The notes beneath the pieces are model-generated. The model was given only the letters and a program-made list of their open reading frames with translations. It was not told where the DNA came from and made no database searches. The position numbers and the translations under genes were made by a program. From positions 248,001-312,000 of the forward strand of contig JAHRWA010000039.1 in NCBI GenBank assembly GCA_019090455.1: a DNA stretch of 64,000 bases, given 5' to 3'. Of the stretch, positions 20,235 to 29,213 are shown piece by piece. Each line of letters starts with the position of its first letter. The first letter of the stretch is position 1. This DNA is from Pseudomonadales bacterium (GTDB lineage: Bacteria; Pseudomonadota; Gammaproteobacteria; Pseudomonadales; DC-out160).

Positions 20235-20253
20235 GCGACTGATTATCATTTAC
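20235..20253 (-). promoter_or_regulatory. candidate Fur box upstream of sigma factor gene 1
   Basis: Read on the minus strand, this 19-mer agrees with the classical Fur consensus (GATAATGATAATCATTATC) at 14 positions by hand count, including the core AATGATAATCA. It lies about 40 bp before the sigma gene, where iron-loaded Fur would block transcription. Confidence 0.65.
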
Positions 20254-20291
20254 AATCAGGATTTCTGCACAGCTTTATATTGAATTTTATT

Positions 20292-20864
20292 ATGCCGCCC
20301 AAGATTTTGACATTACCCCAAGCGCCACTTCCCGCCGGTCACCGTGAGCAAATAGGCCAGCTTTATAGCGAACATCACAGCTGGCTTTACGGCTGGTTAT
20401 GTCGAAAACTCGGCTGTAGCCATCGCGCGGCCGACGTTGCTCAGGATACTTTTTTAAGACTATTTTCGCTGCCAGCATCCACCAGACTAAGAGAACCACG
20501 GGGATTCTTAACGACTACCGCCACCCGATTGGTTATTGATGCAGCGCGCCGCAAGCAGATCGAACAGCAGTATCTCGACAATTACTACTATTACCACGGG
20601 CAAGAGGCGGTGGCCCCCTCTGCGGAACAGCTGACCATCATCAGCGAAACCCTGGCCGCGATTGCGAAAATGCTTGATGCCCTACCGGAGAAATGCCAAA
20701 AAGCATTTTTAATGAGCCGGCTCGATGGCATGCGCCATAGCGAGATAGCCAGCACTCTCGGGGTGTCAAAAAGTAGAGTGAAACAGTACATGGCTAAAGC
20801 CATGTTGCACTGTTATCAACTCAGCTATATCCCCGAATATAAAGCAGATGACTGCATCCTATGA
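20292..20864 (+). CDS. FecI-type extracytoplasmic-function sigma factor
   Basis: 190 residues from ATG 20292; the frame also opens at TTG 20280, but the second sigma gene in this window begins with the same MPP. Region 2 (LYSEHHSWLYGWLCRKLGCSHRAADVAQDTFLRLF) recognises the -10 element and region 4 (DGMRHSEIASTLGVSKSRVKQY) the -35 element. Sigma factors of this group direct RNA polymerase to TonB-receptor promoters when the receptor and FecR signal substrate. The gene overlaps the FecR gene by four bases (ATGA) and has a Fur-box candidate upstream. Confidence 0.93.
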   Translation: MPPKILTLPQAPLPAGHREQIGQLYSEHHSWLYGWLCRKLGCSHRAADVAQDTFLRLFSLPASTRLREPRGFLTTTATRLVIDAARRKQIEQQYLDNYYYYHGQEAVAPSAEQLTIISETLAAIAKMLDALPEKCQKAFLMSRLDGMRHSEIASTLGVSKSRVKQYMAKAMLHCYQLSYIPEYKADDCIL

Positions 20865-21928
20865 ACCGCACGTTAACCGAAGATTCAACCGCCTCTCCAA
20901 CCACTAACCCCCCAATAGGAGTAGTAGAACAAGCGGTGGAATGGCACGTTTTAATGCACTCCGGCGAGACCAGTGCACAGGACAAATACAACTTCGCTCA
21001 GTGGCACAGCCAGAGCGATAACGCCCAAGCCTATCGCCGACTTGAAACCATTTGGAATCAGTTTGACGATGCGGAGCCCACACCGGCTCAACAGGCTCTG
21101 AAACAGACACTGACGGAGCCGGCACCGACTTTGGTGGACTCAACATCAGCTGCAAAACGGACGGGGCGATTACTTAGCGTCTTAATTCTGCTCTGCCTTA
21201 CGGTGGCTTCTACATTGAATTTACAAACGGTCCCTGGGGATAGTTTGATGGCGGGTTATCTGTTTTCTGGCCGTTTATTTGCCGACCACAAAACCCACGT
21301 GGGAGAACAACAAATGATTGTGCTCAGTGATCAAACTCGCCTTTACTTGAACACCTTTTCAGCGGTGAATATTGAATACAGCGATGATGAACGACGCATT
21401 CACCTATTACAGGGCGAAATAGCCATTGAGGTTGCCAAAGATTCGCAGCGGCCGCTTGTGGTGATCAGCCAGCAAGGCACGAGTCGTGCGCTGGGTACTC
21501 GGTTTAGCGTTCGCGACCGGGGCGACGTTGCCGATGTGAAGGTCACTGAATCCAATGTTGAAGTCTGTGCTAAAGCGCCACCATCGCAAACGCCAGCAAG
21601 CGCCTGCCAACAACTTCGGGCCGGTGAGCAAACTCAGTTTGGGCAGCACCGGGTACAGACGCCGCAAAATATCAGCACCGCCTTTATCAGTGATTGGCCC
21701 CAGCAGCAACTGATCGTCGATGACCAACCCCTAGTGACGGTACTCGAAGAGCTTAGCCGCTATCATTCTGGCCATATCCGTATTGACCGAGATTCTCTGG
21801 CAGCCCTACGGGTGTCCGGTGTATTTCCACTTAATGATATTGAACGCAGTTTGCAGGTATTGCAGGCCAGCTTGCCGGTGAGCGTAACCACCTACACATC
21901 TCGATTGATTCTGGTGGAGTTGGAGTAA
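20861..21928 (+). CDS. FecR-type sigma regulator (transmembrane signal transducer)
   Basis: 355 residues. The N-terminal cytoplasmic part (about 1-75; AYRRLETIWNQF) is the DUF4880-like sigma-binding region. One membrane segment lies at about 101-120 (LLSVLILLCLTVASTL). The periplasmic part contains the FecR domain (LYLNTFSAVNIEYSDDERRI, then LGTRFSVR) and a C-terminal region (PLVTVLEELSRYHSGHIRID) that in this family contacts the receptor's signalling domain. It overlaps the sigma gene by ATGA, so both are made together. The likely partner is the receptor encoded 185 bp downstream. Confidence 0.92.
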   Translation: MNRTLTEDSTASPTTNPPIGVVEQAVEWHVLMHSGETSAQDKYNFAQWHSQSDNAQAYRRLETIWNQFDDAEPTPAQQALKQTLTEPAPTLVDSTSAAKRTGRLLSVLILLCLTVASTLNLQTVPGDSLMAGYLFSGRLFADHKTHVGEQQMIVLSDQTRLYLNTFSAVNIEYSDDERRIHLLQGEIAIEVAKDSQRPLVVISQQGTSRALGTRFSVRDRGDVADVKVTESNVEVCAKAPPSQTPASACQQLRAGEQTQFGQHRVQTPQNISTAFISDWPQQQLIVDDQPLVTVLEELSRYHSGHIRIDRDSLAALRVSGVFPLNDIERSLQVLQASLPVSVTTYTSRLILVELE

Positions 21929-22113
21929 GCACTTAAGCAATCAAAAAAAACACCCTTACGAGACTCCCCCTCTGTCCCATTTCCCATCTCACTCGTCATA
22001 ACTGATGAAAGCAATGGATATCACTGCGGGTGCTCCACACAAAACAAAATAAAATAAAGCGCATGCTTAGCCAAACCATTGCTCCAAACTCATCCCAACT
22101 GACGAGAAAGTTC

Positions 22114-24486
22114 ATGCGTTTTAATTTGTCCAAACCCCTAACATTCGCTGTTGCACTGGTGATCATGTCAACGATCACCCTACCCGGGTTGGCACAAGCC
22201 GATGCCATCACCCCGGTCACAATCAACATGGAAGCGGGCTCATTGACCAACGCTCTCAACCAGTTGGCTCGATCCAGAAATTTAGCGCTATCTTTCGAGC
22301 CATCACTCACTGCAGGCAAAACCAGCCCCAGCATTTACGGCAATTACACAGCGCGACAGGTCTTGAGCCAACTACTCTCCGGCAGCGGATTAGTCGCTAA
22401 TTCTCAGCCAGGGGGATATGCCATTGTAAAAAAAGACGAAGCGATGACTCTCGACACCCTTCAAGTGGAAGGAGCCGTAATCGAAGGAAATGCTTACGGT
22501 CCGGTGGATGGTTATGTGGCGACACATAGTGCTGCCGGCAGTAAAACTGATACACCCTTAATCGAAATACCTCAGTCTATTTCGGTGGTAACGACGGATC
22601 AAATACAGGTGCAAAAGGCAGAGAATATGGCTGAGTTATTCCATTACACCTCCGGCATCATTGCCAGTGAGACATACGGAAGTACCGGCGAATCATTTGT
22701 AATAAGAGGGTTTTATTCACAGGCTGGAAAAAACAGCATGTATATTGATGGCACGCTTTCATCATCTGACATGTGGGGGGGGCAATTAATTTCCTATGCC
22801 ACTGAACGTGTTGAACTGTTAAAAGGCCCCTCTTCGGTTTTATATGGAAAGTCGGCACCAGGCGGTATTATCAATGTAACCACTAAGCGCCCGACGCTCG
22901 ACCCGTTACATGAATTTAATGTTGAATATGGCACCAATGATCACAAACAAATATCCGCTGATTTTAGTGATCTATTAACGGTCGATGGCGTTTGGTCTTA
23001 CCGCTTAACCGCCTTGCACGAAGATAGCGAGACGATGATTGATTATGGTCAGAATGAGAAAACCTATATTGCCCCCGCCCTCACCTGGCAACCCAATGAA
23101 GCTACGTCTTTAATCTTATTAGCCAGTTATCAAAAAAACGATGCAGAATATACTAATGGCTTTCCCATCGAAGCCTTTGCAAGAACACCGAATGGAAAGT
23201 TACCTCGCCATCGTTTTTCCGGGGAACCAGGGAATCACAACAGATATAACACCGAAAAAACATCCATTTCCTATATTTTTTCGCATAAATTTAATGACGA
23301 TTTAACCATACGAAATAATACCCGTTATGCGGAATATACGGGGGACAACCACCATATTTTTCCATTCGGATTTAATTCCGCAACAGGTGACATATCCAGA
23401 GTAGCCAGAGAACGTGACGACACCTCAGATGTATTTACAACTGACGTAAACCTCGAATATATTTTAGATGCCGGTATGCTTACTCACACCCTTTTATTGG
23501 GAGCTGACTATACTCGAAACTTTACAGATACTAGGCAATACAATCGAACGCTGGGAGACCTTAACCTCTATAACCCGCAATATGGTATTGCTCAATTTGG
23601 GCCTGCAGTACCAGTGTCATGGTCATGGGAGGAAGAAAACATAAGCTATGGTCTCTATTTCCAGGATCAAATTAAAATTCAAGATAAATGGGTACTGACA
23701 CTCGGCGGTCGACAGGATTGGAGCAGTTATAAGGAAAAGGAAGTTTTTTCAGGTGATTTGGTTGTGCCCAAAGAAAAAAGCGATGCCTTTACGGGGCGCG
23801 TAGGTTTAGTTTATCTTGCCGACAATGGCCTCGCCCCCTATCTTAGTTACAGTGAGTCTTTTCAGCCTCAAGGCGGTAGAGGTAGGTTAGGAGGGCGATT
23901 TGAACCCACCACAGGTGAACAGTATGAGATTGGCTTGCGCTACCAGCCAGAAAACATCGACACACTTATTACCGCTGCCATCTATCAAATCACCCAACAA
24001 AATGTATTAAGCACTGATCCCATAGATACTCAATTTAGCGTACAAACCGGTGAAGTTCGTTCACGTGGATTTGAGCTAGAGGCGAAAACACAAATAGGTA
24101 ATAACACAAGTATTATTGCGGCTTATGCCTATACCGATGCGAGAACGACTAAAGACAATAATCCTGACAATGTTGGTGAAAGGAGCAGTGGTGTTCCTTA
24201 CAATCAATTTTCGCTATGGAGTGAATATCAACTTGCTGACTTAGGACAGCCCAACTTGATGATAGGCGCTGGCATACGTTACGTTGGGGAAACTCAGAAT
24301 TGGCTAGCGGGCGCTAATTCAGATTACACCGTGGTTGACGTCGTGACTAGTTACGAGACAAAACACTGGCGCTACGCTGTTAATATTAAAAACTTGGCTG
24401 ATAAGACTTATATATCGGCCTGCCCAGCATATTGTTTTTTTGGCGAAGAACGAAGTGTTACGGCCAGTGCTTCCTACAAATGGTAA
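22114..24486 (+). CDS. TonB-dependent siderophore receptor with N-terminal signalling domain
   Basis: 790 residues from ATG 22114, which follows GAGAAAG and begins a normal signal peptide (cleaved after AQA). Upstream in-frame starts at 22030 and 22063 would add an unlikely polar extension. Order: signal peptide; STN domain (about 33-105), which talks to FecR; TonB-box-like DTLQV; plug (about 135-240; IEIPQSISVV, VELLKGPSSVLYGKSAPGG); 22-strand barrel ending in an aromatic residue (ASYKW). A Cys pair near the C-terminus (SACPAYCFFGEERSV) is usual in ferric-siderophore receptors. Placed behind its own sigma-FecR pair, it should import and sense an iron chelate. Confidence 0.92.
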   Translation: MRFNLSKPLTFAVALVIMSTITLPGLAQADAITPVTINMEAGSLTNALNQLARSRNLALSFEPSLTAGKTSPSIYGNYTARQVLSQLLSGSGLVANSQPGGYAIVKKDEAMTLDTLQVEGAVIEGNAYGPVDGYVATHSAAGSKTDTPLIEIPQSISVVTTDQIQVQKAENMAELFHYTSGIIASETYGSTGESFVIRGFYSQAGKNSMYIDGTLSSSDMWGGQLISYATERVELLKGPSSVLYGKSAPGGIINVTTKRPTLDPLHEFNVEYGTNDHKQISADFSDLLTVDGVWSYRLTALHEDSETMIDYGQNEKTYIAPALTWQPNEATSLILLASYQKNDAEYTNGFPIEAFARTPNGKLPRHRFSGEPGNHNRYNTEKTSISYIFSHKFNDDLTIRNNTRYAEYTGDNHHIFPFGFNSATGDISRVARERDDTSDVFTTDVNLEYILDAGMLTHTLLLGADYTRNFTDTRQYNRTLGDLNLYNPQYGIAQFGPAVPVSWSWEEENISYGLYFQDQIKIQDKWVLTLGGRQDWSSYKEKEVFSGDLVVPKEKSDAFTGRVGLVYLADNGLAPYLSYSESFQPQGGRGRLGGRFEPTTGEQYEIGLRYQPENIDTLITAAIYQITQQNVLSTDPIDTQFSVQTGEVRSRGFELEAKTQIGNNTSIIAAYAYTDARTTKDNNPDNVGERSSGVPYNQFSLWSEYQLADLGQPNLMIGAGIRYVGETQNWLAGANSDYTVVDVVTSYETKHWRYAVNIKNLADKTYISACPAYCFFGEERSVTASASYKW

Positions 24487-24571
24487 GAGATGGGTAATAA
24501 CCATATAAACAAGCGATAAAAACCAAAACCGCCGTCAAGCGCAAGCCTGGCAGCGGTATTTTGTTCTCTGG

Positions 24572-24611
24572 ACTCAATCAATGCGGTCAGACTCGATTGA
24601 GTGCTTTTTTT
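24572..24611 (+). terminator. rho-independent terminator after receptor 1
   Basis: ACTCAATC and GATTGAGT (24595-24602) form an eight-bp stem followed two bases later by seven Ts. It ends the sigma-FecR-receptor cluster. A weaker ACCGC/GCGGT hairpin lies just before it (24528-24557). The remainder up to 24930 holds no supported gene. Confidence 0.75.
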
Positions 24612-24930
24612 GGCTTCCAGAATCCTTTTGATGCCTTATGGGTTTTTTCTGGCTCCCTGGGAATCCAAATGCGGAAAACGGGGTTGCGTCTTGCAATGCA
24701 ATGTTACAGAACAGAGCGGCCTTGTTTATATGAAAGCCATTTTCATACCGATGGAAAATAAATAAAAAATACATGCCCTTTTTGGTCCGCTCATTCGTCT
24801 TAATAGATAAGCACTTATTTTTTTACAAACGTAAATCAGCCTTTGATCGTTGATTCACTGGTTACCCCCCTTTTGAGTCGTCGGGCGGTGCGCGCCAACT
24901 CCCGCAATCCCGCAATCCCATAATCAATTA

Positions 24931-26220
24931 TTGAGCTACCTTATTTTGAGACCCATCGCCTTACTTCTGCATCGCTACATCGGCCTAGTGATGGCCGGAC
25001 TTTTATTAATCGCTGGCCTAACCGGTGCCCTGCTAGCCTGGTATGACCAATTGGATTCCGTTTTCGCCCCGACGATGTACCAGCTGGCACCACAGCAAAT
25101 CGGTACGATTGCCTTAGATCCACTGGTACTGCGAGAGCGGGTATTGGCGGCGCACCCCGAGGTGGAGATCAACTTTCTCGCGCTACACCTTGAGCCGGGT
25201 AAACCGCTACGCATGAATGTGCAGGCGCGCCCAAGCTCGGAGGCTGACGAAGTGAAGGAGTTGGCGAATGATCAGTGGTTTATTGATCCCTACAGTGGCG
25301 CGGTTGTAGCCAAACGCCAATGGGGGGATATCAGCCAGGGTTTGAAAAATCTAATGCCCTTTGTCTATCGCCTGCATTACAGCTTGGCACTGGGTGTTGT
25401 CGGCGGCTATGCCTTTGGCATTGTTGCTCTGCTGTGGACGTTGGACTGTTTTATTGGCGCTTATTTAACATTTCCGCCGCGTAAACGCCGTCGTGCAAAA
25501 TCAACAAAAACCAAATCCGGCAAAAACTGGTGGCAGCGTTGGTTACCGGCCTGGCGAGTGCGTTGGCACAGTAGCCGCTATAAAATTAATTTTGACCTGC
25601 ATCGCGCGGGAGGATTGTGGCCCTGGGCGATGTTGTTGGTGCTAGCCTGGAGCAGTGTGGCCTTTAACCTGAGTGAGGTCTATCAACCGGTGATGCGCAC
25701 GTTGTTGGCCCACCAGGCAGAGTCAAATGATTTACCTGAACTAAGCGAACCCCGACAGAACCCGGCGATTAATTGGGCCCGTGCCCACGCCATTGGTCGC
25801 CAATTAATCGCTGAACTGGCCCAACAAAAGGGCTTTGAAGTGAACCATGAACAACTACTTTACTACCAGGCGGACAAGGGTATTTATACTTACCGAGTAC
25901 ACAGCAGCCGGGATGTGAACGAAGAATATGGCCGCACTCAGGTGTTATTTGACGCCAACAACGGAGCACTGGTATTGAGCTGGTTACCCTCGGGCGTCGC
26001 CAGTGGCGATACTTTTACCAGCTGGATAGAAACCCTGCATATGGCGGCCATCTGGGGCTGGCCATTTCGGGTGTTTATGTCGCTGCTGGGCATTGTGGTC
26101 GCGATATTGTCGGTGACGGGAGTGGTTATCTGGTGGCGTAAGCGGGCAGCACGGCGGTGGCAGAAGGCAGGTCGATCGAGCAACAAAAAACGCGCATGGT
26201 TCTTGAGTATCGGCCGCTAA
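24931..26220 (+). CDS. PepSY-associated membrane protein (iron-regulated membrane protein type)
   Basis: 429 residues. No ATG precedes the first membrane segment, so the start must be TTG 24931 or TTG 24946; the latter gives MRPIALLLHRYIGL, close to family N-termini. Neither has a clear ribosome site. Four membrane segments: about 15-37 (LLLIAGLTGALLAWYDQLD), about 150-175 (then TFPPRKRRRAKS), about 225-245 and about 375-400 (ending VVIWWRKRAARR). A PepSY-like periplasmic region lies between. The family often accompanies siderophore receptors and is implicated in ferrisiderophore reduction at the inner membrane, which fits its place between two iron-signalling clusters. Confidence 0.87.
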   Translation: MSYLILRPIALLLHRYIGLVMAGLLLIAGLTGALLAWYDQLDSVFAPTMYQLAPQQIGTIALDPLVLRERVLAAHPEVEINFLALHLEPGKPLRMNVQARPSSEADEVKELANDQWFIDPYSGAVVAKRQWGDISQGLKNLMPFVYRLHYSLALGVVGGYAFGIVALLWTLDCFIGAYLTFPPRKRRRAKSTKTKSGKNWWQRWLPAWRVRWHSSRYKINFDLHRAGGLWPWAMLLVLAWSSVAFNLSEVYQPVMRTLLAHQAESNDLPELSEPRQNPAINWARAHAIGRQLIAELAQQKGFEVNHEQLLYYQADKGIYTYRVHSSRDVNEEYGRTQVLFDANNGALVLSWLPSGVASGDTFTSWIETLHMAAIWGWPFRVFMSLLGIVVAILSVTGVVIWWRKRAARRWQKAGRSSNKKRAWFLSIGR

Positions 26221-26337
26221 CAGGCCCCAAAGCCCATTATTGCTCATCTGAATGGGATAACAACTTACCGGCGGCAGCTTTGGATAATGGCCCGGAAGTG
26301 TTTCATTCAAGCTGATATCACACCTCTAGTTGCAAAT

Positions 26338-26356
26338 GATACTTATTATCATTAAC
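26338..26356 (-). promoter_or_regulatory. strong Fur box upstream of sigma factor gene 2
   Basis: On the minus strand this 19-mer agrees with the Fur consensus at 16 positions by hand count (core TTAATGATAATA). It ends about 40 bp before the second sigma gene and implies iron repression of the whole regulator pair. Confidence 0.75.
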
Positions 26357-26397
26357 ATGCACAACTTCAATGTAACCGCTACCCTGACCCGCCGAAT

Positions 26398-26955
26398 ATG
26401 CCGCCAAGCCCATCCTTGCTATCGCCAACTATTAGTCAGCCGAATCAGCGCGAACGGTTCGCTCGGCTCTACTCTCAACACCATGGGTGGCTATATAGCT
26501 GGTTGTACAAAAAACTCGGTTGCGTACAACAGGCCGAAGATATCAGTCACGATACCTTCGTTAAATTACTCAAAAAGGCCCCAACGCTGCTGCGCGAACC
26601 CCGTGCCTACCTAAGTACCGTCGCCCATGGCTTGGTGGTTAACCATTGGCGACGCCGCGATATCGAGCAAAACTACCTGGCGGCACTCGCCTCCGAACCC
26701 GAACTGCAAGCCTGCAGCCCAGAAGCCCGCGCGATTGTGATCGAGACACTGCTGCAAATCGATAACGCACTCAACGGCCTGCCGTCAGCGGTGCGCGAAG
26801 CCTTTTTGTTGTCGCAGCTCGATGGACTGAGCTATAAGGTCATTGCCAGCCGCCTAGGAGTCTGCGAGCGCACCATCAAGAACTATATGGCGCGGGCCAT
26901 GTTGCACTGCTTGATGGCTGCCAATGATCACGACATCGATGAGTCCAGTCGATGA
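26398..26955 (+). CDS. FecI-type extracytoplasmic-function sigma factor 2
   Basis: 185 residues, closely related in layout to the sigma factor at 20.3 kb (MPP start, HHGWLYSWLYKKLG, then VQQAEDISHDTFVKLL). Region 4 reads DGLSYKVIASRLGVCERTIK. No good ribosome site precedes ATG 26398, but the Fur box ends about 40 bp upstream, which supports this start. It overlaps the FecR gene by four bases. No intact receptor follows on the same strand; the closest same-strand receptor sequence is broken, so its working partner is probably one of the receptors at 29.2-31.6 or 32.9-35.3 kb. Confidence 0.92.
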   Translation: MPPSPSLLSPTISQPNQRERFARLYSQHHGWLYSWLYKKLGCVQQAEDISHDTFVKLLKKAPTLLREPRAYLSTVAHGLVVNHWRRRDIEQNYLAALASEPELQACSPEARAIVIETLLQIDNALNGLPSAVREAFLLSQLDGLSYKVIASRLGVCERTIKNYMARAMLHCLMAANDHDIDESSR

Positions 26956-27965
26956 GCGCGTCGCACACATCACCCCCAACAGAAGGGGTAAGTACTCATC
27001 AAGAATTTGAGCAACTCGAGCAAGCGGCGCACTGGTTTGCAGTGATGCAATCCGGCAACGCCAGCGCCCACGAGCAACAGCAATGGCAGCGGTGGCTCGC
27101 TGAAAATGACCAACATCAGCAAGCTTGGCAACAAGTCGAAGGCATTTGCCAACAGTTCAATCAGCTGCCAGCCAAGCCCAGCCGCGCTGCCCTTGATGCC
27201 GCGAGCAACTCTGTGATCAACCCTGTGATCAACCGTCGTCAGGCAGTCAAAGGGCTGGCCGCTGCCGCCATAGCCCTGCCCATCTGGCAGCTATCTCGGC
27301 AACGACAATGGCCCGAACAACTGTTGGCTTCGCACCTCACCAGCGTGGGTGAAATTCGCCAGTTCACACTAGATGATGGCAGCCAGATTTGGCTTAACAG
27401 TGCCACCTCAGCGGATGTTATCTACAACGTTGGCTTGAGACGCATCGTGCTATACAGCGGGGAGATCTATATAGAAACCACTAAAGACACCCTACAAGCC
27501 AGCCGCCCACTGGTGGTTGATACGCGTCACGGCCGACTGCGTGCTTTGGGCACCCGCTTCAGCGTCAGACATCATCATGAAAACACCCATTTGGCGGTCA
27601 TGGAAAGTGCGGTTGAAATAAGCCTTAAAAACTCACCCAACACGCAAAAGCATCGCATCAATGCAGGCCAGCAGGTCAGTTTTAACGATGAGTTCATCCA
27701 ACCAGCCACCACCCTGCCAGCGATGGCTGAATCCTGGACCCAGGGCATGATCATCGCTGACAACATGCGCCTCGACGACTTTATCGAGCAACTCAATCGC
27801 TACTATCGAGGGCATTTAAGTGTCGATCCCAGTGCCACCGATTTGCGCTTGGTCGGTGCCTACCCGGTAACGGATATCGATCGTATTCTCGCCGCGCTGG
27901 AACAGTCTCACCCCATTAGCATTAGCCACACCCTACCCTGGTGGAAAACCATCCGTGCCCGATAA
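26952..27965 (+). CDS. FecR-type sigma regulator 2
   Basis: 337 residues. The N-terminal cytoplasmic part (about 1-75; WQRWLAENDQHQQAWQQVEG) binds the sigma factor in this family. Around residues 95-115 comes RRQAVKGLAAAAIALPIW, a twin-arginine-like membrane segment, consistent with Tat-dependent insertion known for FecR. Periplasmic FecR domain: WLNSATSADVIYNVGLRRIV and LGTRFSVRH. The C-terminal region (RLDDFIEQLNRYYRGHLSVD) should contact a receptor STN domain. Its stop is followed in the same frame by the remnant of a third sigma gene. Confidence 0.92.
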   Translation: MSASHTSPPTEGVSTHQEFEQLEQAAHWFAVMQSGNASAHEQQQWQRWLAENDQHQQAWQQVEGICQQFNQLPAKPSRAALDAASNSVINPVINRRQAVKGLAAAAIALPIWQLSRQRQWPEQLLASHLTSVGEIRQFTLDDGSQIWLNSATSADVIYNVGLRRIVLYSGEIYIETTKDTLQASRPLVVDTRHGRLRALGTRFSVRHHHENTHLAVMESAVEISLKNSPNTQKHRINAGQQVSFNDEFIQPATTLPAMAESWTQGMIIADNMRLDDFIEQLNRYYRGHLSVDPSATDLRLVGAYPVTDIDRILAALEQSHPISISHTLPWWKTIRAR

Positions 27966-28376
27966 CCCACCCCCGCCCAACGCCCTGAAGAAGTTGCCAC
28001 TTCACCGGAACAACAGGCCATCGTGTTGGAATCACTGCATGAAATCGACGCGATGTTGAACAGGCTCGGCCACAAGGTACGCCGCGCTTTTTTGCTGTCC
28101 CAATTTCAGGGCATGTGCTACAGCGACATTGCCGTGGAGCTAGAGGTATCCGTCAGTTCGGTGAAAAAATACATGGCCAAGGCCACTGCCGACGACGAAC
28201 TACAACTGCAAACCTGGCTAAGGAGTGATGCCCTACACCAATGGGCCTGGGGCAGAATAGAGCAGATGCAGGCTCGACTCGGTCACATGCCCGGCTCACT
28301 GACAGTCGATACCTTGCACACAGCCGACAAACACTTCGATGCCAGCACGCTGGTGCTCAACACCGCCACCGATTGA
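27966..28376 (+). pseudogene. chimeric remnant: sigma factor region 4 fused to FecR N-terminal piece
   Basis: Directly after the FecR stop, in frame, the translation reads like a FecI-type sigma from the inter-region linker through region 4 (EVATSPEQQAIVLESLHEID; SDIAVELEVSVSSVKKYMAK). It then jumps into FecR N-terminal sequence (TWLRSDALHQWAWGRIEQMQ) and stops at 28376. Sigma region 2 and all of the FecR membrane and periplasmic parts are missing. It is a deletion product of a third sigma-FecR pair. A GTG at 28023 could start a 117-residue peptide, but I doubt it is functional. Confidence 0.8.
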
Positions 28377-29190
28377 TGGCGACAAACGCCTGGCACCGGC
28401 CTGGAGCTTTTACGAATCTGAGCATAAAACCTATGGCAGTGATTTAATCTGGCAATTTCACGAGGACTGGGACATTAAGCTCTCTCACCGTTATTCCAGC
28501 TCTTATCGATACGGTACCTTCCCCTGGTTACTTGCCAATGCCAGCGGTGATTACTCAGCGGAAATATGGAATGGCAACCTGCTAAGAAAAAGTCGGCAGA
28601 CCCAGGCCATCATCGGCGGTGAATTGATCACCGGTGTTATTACGCACAAATTATCGGTGGGCATGTCTCATACCAGAACGGCCACTTCAAACAGTGTCGG
28701 TAGCCCAAGCTTTTCTTTCCATAGCTTCGCGAACCTGGTTAATCTTTCCAATCCCGTTGAATTTAGCAACGCAGGGATTCTCCCGGTGCCAAAGGGTGAT
28801 GCTGAATTCAACGAGCATGAACATATTACACACCGAGAATTATTCCTCTCGGACACCCTTAATATTGGCGAGCACTGGGATCTGATTATTGGCTTACGTC
28901 ATGGCTCCCTTGATAGTAAATATGCTGACTATAAGGAGAGTGAAGTTACACCCACCTTGGCTGTTATCCACCGCCCTGTTGATTGGATGTCCCTCTATAC
29001 TAGCTATGCGGAGGCCTACAGTACACCAGCAAACGCCCAGTGGATAACGGAGGTCAGTGGTACGTAGGTAGCGTCACCTTGTTTGATCTGGGTGCACGTT
29101 ACACACTCAATAGCCATGACAAAGCCATAGCATTACGCTTAAACATCGAAAATCTTACCAACGAGGCTTACTGGATTTCCGGGCTTTTTA
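28370..29190 (+). pseudogene. TonB-dependent receptor remnant with internal deletion
   Basis: The frame from about 28370 reads as mid-barrel of a siderophore receptor (FYESEHKTYGSDLIWQFHED; SVYTSYAEAY-like LYTSYAEAYSTP). At about 29040 it shifts frame and resumes as the receptor C-terminus (QWYVGSVTLFDLGARYTL; LNIENLTNEAYW). Signal peptide, STN, plug, several hundred barrel residues and the last strand are absent. It follows the broken sigma-FecR chimera, so a whole sigma-FecR-receptor unit decayed here together. It stops 24 bp before the end of the converging intact receptor. Confidence 0.82.
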
Positions 29191-29213
29191 ATGTCATCCT
29201 TTTTTACAAAAAA

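Noticed and set aside
24561-24774. 66-codon frames on both strands after receptor 1
   Set aside because: They span a terminator hairpin and mirror each other; neither has a ribosome site or familiar sequence.
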